From Chitinophaga horti (GTDB lineage: Bacteria > Bacteroidota > Bacteroidia > Chitinophagales > Chitinophagaceae), in contig NZ_CP107006.1 in assembly GCF_022867795.2 (NCBI RefSeq), positions 2,914,001-2,978,000 on the forward strand: a DNA stretch of 64,000 nucleotides, written 5' to 3'. Numbering within the stretch: position 1 is the stretch's first letter; each line of letters starts with the position of its first letter. Under the pieces are notes generated by a model, which was given only the letters and a program-made list of their open reading frames with translations, searched no databases and was not told the origin of the DNA. Below are positions 42,201-49,043 of the stretch, piece by piece. Both the position numbers and the translations under genes were made by a program.

Positions 42201-42466
42201 ACCTGGCGGGTGATATGAAGAAAGGTAATGAGGTGCATGCACAGATCACGAAAGACCTGCAACAACAGCTCACCTACTACGCCCAGCTGCCTGCCAACCG
42301 CATGACCAACGACCTGCAGGACGACGCTCAACGCGCACAGCAGTTCCTGTACATGTTGGATGACATGAAGAAGCAGTTTAGCGGTGATACCACGCGTCAA
42401 CTCGAGGGCCAGAGCCAGTTCCAGACCGGACCTGGTGCACCTGCGGGAGATTCGGGTAAGCAATAA
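39227..42466 (+). CDS. DUF2723 family membrane protein (putative protein O-mannosyltransferase-like)
   Basis: A 1079-residue inner-membrane protein. Residues 1-400 hold about ten membrane helices with the family phrase WDCGEFISAAYKVQVPHPPGAPLF (about 34-57), whose early acidic residues match the catalytic loop of GT-C glycosyltransferases. More helices lie near 545-660, and a large soluble part follows with VGDNDTYPLWYAQEVEG and RPIYFTSP, ending in helical TPR-like repeats. In Bacteroidota these proteins are linked to protein O-glycosylation by inference. It is monocistronic, with its own promoter and terminator. Confidence 0.9.
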   Translation: MNFNRTNNIVGWIVCIIACAVYLMTMEATGSLWDCGEFISAAYKVQVPHPPGAPLFVLIGRLFTIPFSPSEAALGVNIMSALSSGFTILFLFWTITHFARRIMIKPGEVITGEKMTVVMGAGIVGALAYTFSDSFWFSAVEGEVYAMSSLFTALVFWAILKWEHEADQKYADRWIVFIAYLMGLSIGVHLLNLLTIPAMVMVYYFKRGKVTGWGAFWAFVIGCLITGLVQKFVIQDTIKVSGMMDVFFVNTLGLPFFSGFAFYFVAILAVMAYGYKNPKFGVYAPIILVASVIVIPALSSGDKGIVRVFRVILTLGVLALPYILNMFNVQLTSEKIKHAVRLTTASIIFLLLGYSTYITTMIRSTANPSVDMYNVDNPISLVGYLGREQYGDFPLVYGQVFTASPTTWEEKGNIYARGNDGKYVVAGTKMEPVYAAKDKMLFPRVWDASNDQGHAEYYRAFLGLKEGEAPTFADNITFFVKYQVNFMYLRYFFWNFVGKQNDTQGFGNVRDGNWITGIAPIDNFLYGDQSAMPDSLKNNKARNAFFALPLILGLIGFFYHYSRHRKDTLVVSLLFFFTGFAIVIYLNQAGNQPRERDYAYVGSFYAFAVWIGLGVMSIYELLASKMKAVKVAAPLAVAACLLAAPVLMGAVGWDDHDRSQKVLARDVAKDYLESCAPNAILFTVGDNDTYPLWYAQEVEGIRPDIRVINLSLLGVDWYIEQQRKAVNQSPAIPMTWGPEKYRGERNNYVRFYDAGIFPQDKFYNLKEVINFMGSDDERYKAQLQNGERINFLPTKNLFIPVDRETVLKNGTVSAADSANIESQVGFVLPERKSILYKNDLAVYDIIATNEWKRPIYFTSPTDLGLGDYLRVDGLTYRLVPIRRQPNNEPLPGLSDNVNIPVAYDNLMNKFVFGNADKPGVYFDEPNRRMLQGIRNTYTKVGVALAKENDRERALKVLNRSDSMLNSPNFPYAMTSPGNVHNMYSMEVVYAYYLAGDMKKGNEVHAQITKDLQQQLTYYAQLPANRMTNDLQDDAQRAQQFLYMLDDMKKQFSGDTTRQLEGQSQFQTGPGAPAGDSGKQ

Positions 42467-42492
42467 AACGTATTAATTTAAGATAGCAGAAA

Positions 42493-42520
42493 GCGAAGGT
42501 CGTGAGGCCTTCGCTTTTTT
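42493..42520 (+). terminator. Terminator of the DUF2723 gene
   Basis: GCGAAGG (42493-42499) pairs with CCTTCGC (42508-42514), followed by six T. Confidence 0.85.
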
Positions 42521-42530
42521 GCTTTCAGGA

Positions 42531-42950
42531 TTACTTCAACTTGCTGAATATTTGCACCATGGCTTGTTTATCGAGCGGGTCCATTTCCACGAGCTTCAAT
42601 GATTTTACCATTTTTGCAGTAGCCGTTTTATAATGCAGGAAATGAGGTGTTTTCAGATGCGCTTCATAAGCCTTCCTGTTCGCGTAAATCTCAACGATCC
42701 TGATCTGGTCAGGCTGCTGTTGTTCTGCCATTGGGAAAATGGCAATGACCCCAGCTTCGATTTTTATGGAAGCTGCGGCTTCTTCCCTGAGGATGTCTTT
42801 GTACGTTTCCAGGTGTTCGGGCACTATTTCTATTTCTGCTATGCGCACCATTAGCTGATCATCGGTCGCTGTTTTTTGTGCAATGGCATTTGACAAGCCG
42901 AACGATAAGAAAAGCGCTGATATGATCTTTTTGAAAGAAGCTGAGCTCAT
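42531..42950 (-). CDS. Secreted antibiotic biosynthesis monooxygenase (ABM) fold protein
   Basis: A 139-residue protein with a signal peptide (SASFKKIISALFLSFGLSNAIAQ) and one ABM domain: MVRIAEIEIVPEHLETYKDILREEAAASIKIEAGVIAIFP, then RIVEIYANRKAYEAHLKTPHFLHYK, typical of YgiN-like quinol monooxygenases. The ATG at 42950 is preferred over the TTG at 42974 because a -7 promoter element overlaps the latter. Export of an ABM protein is frequent in Bacteroidota; the substrate is unknown. Confidence 0.85.
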   Translation of the reverse strand: MSSASFKKIISALFLSFGLSNAIAQKTATDDQLMVRIAEIEIVPEHLETYKDILREEAAASIKIEAGVIAIFPMAEQQQPDQIRIVEIYANRKAYEAHLKTPHFLHYKTATAKMVKSLKLVEMDPLDKQAMVQIFSKLK

Positions 42951-42971
42951 GTTATTGAAATTTTGACAATT

Positions 42972-42979
42972 CAAAGGTA
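42972..42979 (-). promoter_or_regulatory. -7 element in front of the secreted ABM gene
   Basis: TACCTTTG on the minus strand; no clear -33 box. It fixes the start codon at 42950, with a leader of about 15 bases. Confidence 0.45.
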
Positions 42980-43058
42980 GGGCTTATCGGGTTGATGCCG
43001 TTGAAGGGAGCGTCGCAACGGCGGGTGAATAGCGGGAAGAAAGCTGACTGCATAAAAA

Positions 43059-43080
43059 AGCCCCGGCTTCCGCCAGGGCT
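43059..43080 (-). terminator. Terminator of the TIM-barrel gene
   Basis: AGCCCCGGC (43059-43067) pairs with GCCAGGGCT (43072-43080), one mismatch; six T follow on the minus strand. Confidence 0.8.
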
Positions 43081-43102
43081 CTATAAATAAGTTAAGCAAC
43101 GA

Positions 43103-43945
43103 CTACAGCTTCTTTACGATCGCTCTGAAGTTCTCTACGCTTGCTTTTACTTCGGGCACGCTGTTGTACCAGTTGTGTTCGTACTCGGCGGAGAAAACGC
43201 CTTTGAATCCTTGCTTCTTCAGTTCCCTCATCACACCTTCTACGTTGCTTACGCCGGTGCCCCAGATTACGTCGTGGGCTTTGGGCGCTTTTTCGTTCAG
43301 GTCTTTAAAGTGCAGGCTGTGGATGTGACCTTCGAGTTTTTGGATGCACTCCACTGGGTCGAGGCCGGAGCGTACCCAGTGGCCGATATCGGCGCAGGCA
43401 CCCATGAGCGGGCTGCGGCCTTTGATGGCGGCGAGTACGGTATCAGGATGCCAGTAGTGGCTTGGTTTCGGGTGGTCGTGAATCGCGAGTTTGATCTGGT
43501 ATTTGTCGCAAAGGCCAGATACGATATCGAGGTGCTCTTTACGCGGTTCGGCGGTGATGATGCCAATGCCCATGTCTTTTGCGAACTTGAAGGTTTGCTC
43601 CCACTCTTCTGCGTTACGGGCGTTTACTACGCCAAATGCCACCGCCTTGATCTTATGGCTTTTCAGCAGGTCGAGCACTTTCTTTTGCGTGGCAGCGTCC
43701 ATATCCACCCGCATTTTACCTTCGATGCCACCGCCGAGCGTTTGACCGGGATAACATTCAACGTAGCTGAGTCCGCAGGAATCCAGTTTATTGAGAGCTT
43801 CCGCCAGGGTAAAGCGGTTAAATGTGTAAGATTGTGCGCCGAGCTTCCAGCCGAGTTTGGCGGATGCCTTGTCTTGTGCCTTCGACGTGGATGGAACGGC
43901 CCACAGAGCGCCGGCCAGCGCCAGGACCATTGTCAGTTTTTTCAT
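43103..43945 (-). CDS. Secreted sugar phosphate isomerase/epimerase-like TIM-barrel protein
   Basis: A 280-residue xylose-isomerase-like TIM barrel behind a signal peptide (MKKLTMVLALAGALWAVPS, cleavage near KAQ). Visible metal-ligand candidates are Glu in SYVECYPG, Glu in IITAEPRKEH, Asp/His in AIHDHPKP, Asp/His in CADIGHW and Glu in FSAEYEHNWY. Exported members of this family occur with Gfo/Idh/MocA oxidoreductases and DUF1080 proteins in 3-keto-glycoside pathways; those partners lie 3-5 kb away here. An in-frame ATG 12 bases upstream is a possible alternative start. Confidence 0.87.
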   Translation of the reverse strand: MKKLTMVLALAGALWAVPSTSKAQDKASAKLGWKLGAQSYTFNRFTLAEALNKLDSCGLSYVECYPGQTLGGGIEGKMRVDMDAATQKKVLDLLKSHKIKAVAFGVVNARNAEEWEQTFKFAKDMGIGIITAEPRKEHLDIVSGLCDKYQIKLAIHDHPKPSHYWHPDTVLAAIKGRSPLMGACADIGHWVRSGLDPVECIQKLEGHIHSLHFKDLNEKAPKAHDVIWGTGVSNVEGVMRELKKQGFKGVFSAEYEHNWYNSVPEVKASVENFRAIVKKL

Positions 43946-44122
43946 ACGAAACATCATGTTTAGGCTACCAAAATAACCTGTTTAGGGGACTAATGCAACA
44001 AAAAAGCCCGCGCCGTGATGAACGGCAGTATTGTTCACAAAATGGCAGGGAATTGGACCGTCTAAATGCTTTGTATGCTTCCGGAAAATTATTTGTAATT
44101 TAGTTAAGATATAGGAGAGATT

Positions 44123-45217
44123 ATGAGAGGAACCGCATTTTTTAAGTTTGATCCGGCAGACGGGGCTAAACCGCCCTTCGAAAGGCTACTAGAAACCTTT
44201 ACCCAGCTTTTGACTTACACCAGCGGCGACGCTGCCGAGGCATTGCAGTGGCTCACCGCCCTGGATAAAGAATACCAGCTTACCGACAAGAATTACGGAA
44301 TCGGGGACTTCGTGCAGGACCTGAAGGATAAAGGCTACCTGAAAGAGAATGAGGAGAACGGGGAGATAAAAATCACCTCCAAAGCCGAGCAAACCATCCG
44401 CAAGAAGGCACTGGAAGAGATTTTCGGCCGGTTGAAACGCAGTAATACAGGCGACCACAATACCCGCAAATCCGGCTTGGGTGACGAGCAGAATGCAGAA
44501 ACACGACCTTTCGAATTTGGCGACGGCCTGGAAAAGATCGACGTTACGGCATCTATCCGTAATGCGCAGATCAACCATGGTGTAGACAGCTTCCGCATCC
44601 AGCAGGACGACCTGGAGATCCGCGAAACCGACTTCAAGACGCAGACTTCCACCGCGCTGATGATCGACATTTCCCATTCCATGATTTTGTACGGCGAAGA
44701 CCGCATCACACCAGCCAAAATGGTAGCGATGGCGCTGAGCGAACTGATAACCACGCGGTATCCGAAAGATACGCTGGACATCATCGTTTTTGGTAACGAC
44801 GCCTGGCAGATCGAGATCAAGGACTTGCCCTACCTGCAGGTGGGACCGTACCACACCAATACCGTGGCCGGCCTCGAAATGGCGATGGACATCCTGCGGC
44901 GCAGGCGCAACCCGAATAAGCAAATCTTTATGATCACCGACGGGAAGCCAACCTGTTTGAAAGTAGGCCGGCAGTATTATAAGAACAGCTTCGGGCTGGA
45001 CCGTAAAATACTGAACCGCACGTTGAACCTGGCGGCGCAATGCAAAAAGCTGAAGATCCCGATCACCACCTTTATGGTGGCCACCGATCCGTGGTTGCAG
45101 CAGTTCGTGAAAGAATTTACAGAAACCAATAACGGGAAAGCCTTCTTTTCCGGTACCGATAAACTGGGACAATTCCTCTTCTACGATTTCGAAAACAACA
45201 AAAGAAAGCTATTCTAA
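44123..45217 (+). CDS. VWA domain-containing protein (partner of the AAA ATPase)
   Basis: A 364-residue cytoplasmic protein. The first 170 residues are helical and charged, with RKKALEEIFGRLKRSNTGDH; the von Willebrand A domain follows with the MIDAS motif DISHS (182-186), then ITDGKPT near 275. No signal peptide or membrane helix. The start has an unusually good Shine-Dalgarno sequence for this phylum (AGGAGAG, 4 bases from ATG). It forms an operon with the AAA gene 21 bp downstream; such MoxR-VWA pairs act as metal-chelatase-like or chaperone machines on unknown clients. Confidence 0.88.
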   Translation: MRGTAFFKFDPADGAKPPFERLLETFTQLLTYTSGDAAEALQWLTALDKEYQLTDKNYGIGDFVQDLKDKGYLKENEENGEIKITSKAEQTIRKKALEEIFGRLKRSNTGDHNTRKSGLGDEQNAETRPFEFGDGLEKIDVTASIRNAQINHGVDSFRIQQDDLEIRETDFKTQTSTALMIDISHSMILYGEDRITPAKMVAMALSELITTRYPKDTLDIIVFGNDAWQIEIKDLPYLQVGPYHTNTVAGLEMAMDILRRRRNPNKQIFMITDGKPTCLKVGRQYYKNSFGLDRKILNRTLNLAAQCKKLKIPITTFMVATDPWLQQFVKEFTETNNGKAFFSGTDKLGQFLFYDFENNKRKLF

Positions 45218-45238
45218 TTAAACACAGGAGAACAAGAG

Positions 45239-46747
45239 ATGGAGCATATCAAAACACTTGGAGCGTTAAGGAAGGCGGGGTACCAACCGAAGAGCGTTAA
45301 AGAAGAGATCAGGCAGAACCTGATGTTAAAATTGAAGAAGAAGGAAAGTACATTTCCCGGCATCGTAGGATACGAGGATACCGTAATACCCGATACGGAA
45401 AGGGCCTTACTTTCCCGCCACAACATCCTGTTCCTGGGCCTTCGCGGACAGGCGAAAACGCGTATGGCGCGGCAAATGATCGACTTACTGGACGAATATA
45501 TACCTGTAGTAGCAGGCTCGGAGGTGAACGACAATCCGTTTGAACCCCTCTCCCGCTATGCACGCGACCTGGTGGCCGAAATGGGCGACGATACGCCGAT
45601 CGAGTGGCTGAGCAGGGACCAGCGCTACGGTGAAAAACTGGCTACACCGGACGTGTCTGTGGCAGACCTTATCGGCGACATTGATCCCATTAAGGCTGCC
45701 AACTTAAAACTGAGTTATGCGGATGAAAGAGTGATCCACTTCGGCATCATCCCACGCTCTAACCGCGGCATCTTCGTGATCAACGAGCTGCCCGACTTGC
45801 AGGCGCGTATCCAGGTATCGCTGTTTAATATCCTGCAGGAAGGCGACATCCAGTTCCGTGGATTTAAAGTGCGTATGCCGCTCGACATCCTGTTCGTGTT
45901 CACCGCTAACCCGGAGGACTACACGAACCGTGGTGCGATCGTAACGCCGTTGAAAGACAGGATCGAAAGCCAGATCATTACCCACTACCCGAAGAATATA
46001 GAAAACTCACTCGTTATTACCGAACAGGAAGCGCGTATACATGACGAACAAAAATCGCGTGTAACCATGGCTCCCCTGGTAAAACGCCTGGTGGAACAAG
46101 TAGCGTTCGAAGCGCGCAACAGCGAGCTGGTTGATAAAAAGAGCGGCGTATCTGCCCGTTTAACGATTGCTGCATTTGAAAATGCCGTGAGCGCAGCGGA
46201 ACGTAGAGCCATCATCAACAACGAGAAAAGTACTTATGTACGTGTAACCGACCTGCTGGGCATTGTGCCGGCCATCACCGGTAAAATAGAACTGGTGTAC
46301 GAAGGCGAGCAGGAAGGTCCGTTACAGGTGGCGTATAACCTGGTTGATAAATCCATCCGCAGTGTATTTGCCCACTACTTCCCGAACCCGGATTCGTTTA
46401 AGAAGAAGAAAGGCGGGGCCGACAACAACCCTTATCGCGCTATCGTACAATGGTTCGACGCAGGCAATGCGGTGCACCTCATGCAGGACGCGACCGACAA
46501 AAAGTACGAGGAATCGCTGAAAAAAGTAACCGGCTTATCCGAAATGGTATCTTCGGTATTCCCGAAAGCGACCAATAAGGAACTATTATTGTGGATGGAA
46601 CTGGTGTTGCACGGACTGGCGGCACACAGCCTGCTCAGCAAAAAAACAGTGGAAACGGAAACCCGCTTCTCCGACCTGTTGGGTACGATGATGAATTTTA
46701 ATACGAGCAACGACCGCGACCTGGACGAAGAGGAAGACCGCTTCTAA
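45239..46747 (+). CDS. MoxR/magnesium-chelatase-type AAA+ ATPase
   Basis: A 502-residue AAA+ protein. The P-loop reads GLRGQAKT (67-74), Walker B reads FVINELPDL (179-187, with Asn where Asp is usual before the Glu), and a sensor-1 region TANPEDYTNRG follows near 222. The C-terminal third (about 300-490) includes TYVRVTDLLGIVPAITGKIELVYEGE. It is homologous to the ChlI subunit of Mg-chelatase, but in this context with a VWA protein it is more likely a MoxR-type protein-remodelling ATPase. AGGAG lies 12 bases before the ATG. Confidence 0.88.
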   Translation: MEHIKTLGALRKAGYQPKSVKEEIRQNLMLKLKKKESTFPGIVGYEDTVIPDTERALLSRHNILFLGLRGQAKTRMARQMIDLLDEYIPVVAGSEVNDNPFEPLSRYARDLVAEMGDDTPIEWLSRDQRYGEKLATPDVSVADLIGDIDPIKAANLKLSYADERVIHFGIIPRSNRGIFVINELPDLQARIQVSLFNILQEGDIQFRGFKVRMPLDILFVFTANPEDYTNRGAIVTPLKDRIESQIITHYPKNIENSLVITEQEARIHDEQKSRVTMAPLVKRLVEQVAFEARNSELVDKKSGVSARLTIAAFENAVSAAERRAIINNEKSTYVRVTDLLGIVPAITGKIELVYEGEQEGPLQVAYNLVDKSIRSVFAHYFPNPDSFKKKKGGADNNPYRAIVQWFDAGNAVHLMQDATDKKYEESLKKVTGLSEMVSSVFPKATNKELLLWMELVLHGLAAHSLLSKKTVETETRFSDLLGTMMNFNTSNDRDLDEEEDRF

Positions 46748-46769
46748 AAGGATCGCATTTAACTTATAC

Positions 46770-46806
46770 AACGCCTTTCGTGGTTTACTACTGCGAAAGG
46801 CGTTTT
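46770..46806 (+). terminator. Terminator of the VWA-AAA operon
   Basis: AACGCCTTTCG (46770-46780) pairs with CGAAAGGCGTT (46794-46804), followed by a short T-run. Confidence 0.8.
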
Positions 46807-46898
46807 AGTTAGATGTGTAGCCTGTTATCAAAATTATTATTCGTGTCAGAAAAACACTATATTGTTTCTTATTCCACATCACTGATAATTGATAAATC

Positions 46899-48197
46899 AT
46901 GACACATTCCAGACGACAATTCCTGTCCACAGCCTCCATGCTGATGGCTGGAGCTGCCCTCCCCTCCGCCCTGCATGGCTTTCATCGCGTAGCGGCTGCC
47001 GATAAACTGAACGTTGGCGCCATTGGTATTAACGGCATGGGCTGGTCCGACCTCAATTCCATTCTTAAAGTATCCGGCGTAAACTGCATCGGCATTTGCG
47101 ATGTTGATAAATCCGTCATCGATAAACGCCTGGGCGACCTGGCAAAACAAAACCAAAAGCCGACTGTTTACAGCGACTACCGCAAACTGCTGGAGAATAA
47201 AGATATCGATGCCGTGATCATCGGCACACCCGACCACTGGCATTGCCTGCAAATGGCAGACGCTGTTGCCGCCGGCAAACACGTGTATGTAGAAAAGCCG
47301 ATCGGCAATTCCATCGCAGAATGTAACGTGATGGTCGCTGCACAGGAAAAAAGCGGCAAAGCTGTACAGGTGGGCCAATGGCAACGCAGCCAGAAACACT
47401 TTAACGACGCCATCGCGTTCGTGCACAGTGGCAAACTGGGGCAAGTAAGGCTGGTGAAAGTGTGGGCTTACATGGGCTGGATGAAACCGGTGCCTGTGCA
47501 ACCAGACGGTACGCCTCCTGCAGGTGTAGACTATGCACAATGGCTCGGTCCCGCGGAAAAGAGACCGTTCAACCCGAACCGTTTCCACTTCAACTTCCGC
47601 TGGTTCTGGGATTATGCGGGCGGCCTGATGACCGACTGGGGCGTGCACCTGATCGACTATGCACTGTATGGTATGAAAGCAAAATATCCAAAGTCGGTGA
47701 TGGCTTCCGGTGGCAAGTTTGCTTACCGGGACGATGCAGCGGAAACTCCAGATACCCTCACCACCGTGTACGAGTTCGACGGCTTCAATATGCTGTGGGA
47801 ACATGCTACCGGTATCGACAACGGTCCGTACGGCCGCACGCACGGCATTGCGTTCGTTGGTAACAACGGCACCCTCGTACTGGATCGTGGTGGCTGGGAA
47901 GTGATTCCTGAGAAAGGTAAAATGGAAGCGGTGCCTTACACCAAATCCGTGGACAATGGCCTTGATCTGCATACCAAAAACTTTGTAGACGTGATCAGGT
48001 CGGGCAACCTCAACGATTTGAAGACCCCTATCCAAACCGGCGCGTTAGTTGCGGTAAATGCTCAAATGGGCAACATTGCGTATAAAACAGGAAAAAAGGT
48101 ATATTGGGACGGTCAAAAAGGCCAGTTTACCGATAAAGACGCTAACAAATACTTGTCGGCGGGTTATCATAACGGCTATAAATTACCGAAAGTTTAA
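46899..48197 (+). CDS. Gfo/Idh/MocA family oxidoreductase, Tat-exported
   Basis: A 432-residue NAD(P)-dependent oxidoreductase behind a twin-arginine signal (SRRQFLSTASMLMAGAALP). Rossmann motif GAIGINGMGW near 40-49, then VIIGTPDHWHCLQMADAVAAGKHVYVEKPIG with the family EKP motif, and a C-terminal domain with FRWFWDYAGGLMTDWGVHLIDYAL. Tat export means that the cofactor is folded in before export. It is 20 bp upstream of a DUF1080 gene; together they fit the 3-keto-glycoside route known from Bacteroides, in which an oxidoreductase makes the 3-keto sugar and a lyase or hydrolase splits it. Confidence 0.9.
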   Translation: MTHSRRQFLSTASMLMAGAALPSALHGFHRVAAADKLNVGAIGINGMGWSDLNSILKVSGVNCIGICDVDKSVIDKRLGDLAKQNQKPTVYSDYRKLLENKDIDAVIIGTPDHWHCLQMADAVAAGKHVYVEKPIGNSIAECNVMVAAQEKSGKAVQVGQWQRSQKHFNDAIAFVHSGKLGQVRLVKVWAYMGWMKPVPVQPDGTPPAGVDYAQWLGPAEKRPFNPNRFHFNFRWFWDYAGGLMTDWGVHLIDYALYGMKAKYPKSVMASGGKFAYRDDAAETPDTLTTVYEFDGFNMLWEHATGIDNGPYGRTHGIAFVGNNGTLVLDRGGWEVIPEKGKMEAVPYTKSVDNGLDLHTKNFVDVIRSGNLNDLKTPIQTGALVAVNAQMGNIAYKTGKKVYWDGQKGQFTDKDANKYLSAGYHNGYKLPKV

Positions 48198-48217
48198 ATT
48201 CTAATAATACCCACATC

Positions 48218-48958
48218 ATGCAGAAAAGATTCCTATTAGGGGCCGCACTGTCCTTGTTTTGCGCAACAAGCTTCGCCCAGGAAAACAAAGCGAAAATGAA
48301 ACCAGAAGACACAGAGGTTTGGTCACCCGTTCCGAAAAAAGTAACGCCTGGCGCTAACAATACCGCGCCTTCCGACGCGATCGTACTGTTCGACGGTAAA
48401 AACCTCGACGCATGGACGAAAGACAATGGCTCACCGGCCCATTGGACCGTTGGCGATGGCGCAATGACCGTTGCGAAAGGCGGCGGTATCAAAACCAAAC
48501 AACAATTCGGCAGCTTCCAGCTGCATATCGAATGGCGCTCCCCCGCTAAAGTGGTGGGTGAAGGCCAGGGCCGCGGTAACTCCGGCATCTTTATGCAGGA
48601 ATTGTATGAACTGCAGGTACTGGATAGCTACGAAAGCAAAACCTACTCTAACGGTCAGGCAGGCTCATTTTACAAACAACGCATCCCCCTGGTAAATCCG
48701 ACCAAGGGCCCGGGGGAGTGGCAAACCTACGACGTAATCTGGACTGCCCCTGTGTTTAATGCAGATGGCATCCTGGTATCGAAAGCCCGTGCTACCGTAC
48801 TGCTGAACGGCGTTCTGGTACAGAACAACGTGGAACTGGACGGCCCTACAGAATACATTGGTATTCCAAAATACGTGGCGCATGGCAAGAAAAGCATCGC
48901 GCTGCAGGACCACGGCAATCCTGTTAGCTTCAGGAATGTATGGATCAGGGAGTTGTAA
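48218..48958 (+). CDS. DUF1080 (3-keto-disaccharide hydrolase) domain protein
   Basis: A 246-residue exported protein with a signal peptide (LLGAALSLFCATSFAQ) and a concanavalin-like DUF1080 domain (about 45-245): IVLFDGKNLDAWTK, FGSFQLHIEWRSP, GRGNSGIFMQELYELQVLDSY and the end HGNPVSFRNVWIREL. The family includes 3-keto-disaccharide hydrolases. Co-transcription with the Tat-exported oxidoreductase 20 bp upstream supports a periplasmic two-step cleavage of glycosides; the actual substrate is unknown. Confidence 0.9.
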   Translation: MQKRFLLGAALSLFCATSFAQENKAKMKPEDTEVWSPVPKKVTPGANNTAPSDAIVLFDGKNLDAWTKDNGSPAHWTVGDGAMTVAKGGGIKTKQQFGSFQLHIEWRSPAKVVGEGQGRGNSGIFMQELYELQVLDSYESKTYSNGQAGSFYKQRIPLVNPTKGPGEWQTYDVIWTAPVFNADGILVSKARATVLLNGVLVQNNVELDGPTEYIGIPKYVAHGKKSIALQDHGNPVSFRNVWIREL

Positions 48959-48980
48959 TTTTCTGATGAAAAATATGGAA

Positions 48981-49008
48981 GGGCTGGTCATAGACCGGCC
49001 CTTTTTTT
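48981..49008 (+). terminator. Terminator of the oxidoreductase-DUF1080 operon
   Basis: GGGCTGGTC (48981-48989) pairs with GACCGGCCC (48993-49001) around ATA, followed by seven T. Confidence 0.9.
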
Positions 49009-49043
49009 ATGCCGGGACATCAACTGATTTATTATCTTTCGGT

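Noticed and set aside
44189-45172. Minus-strand open frame of 327 codons
   Set aside because: Shadow of the VWA gene, which has a MIDAS motif and a good ribosome-binding site.
46869-48035. Minus-strand open frame of 388 codons
   Set aside because: Antisense to the Gfo/Idh/MocA gene, rich in His, Val and Arg as expected for a shadow of codon bias; no motif.
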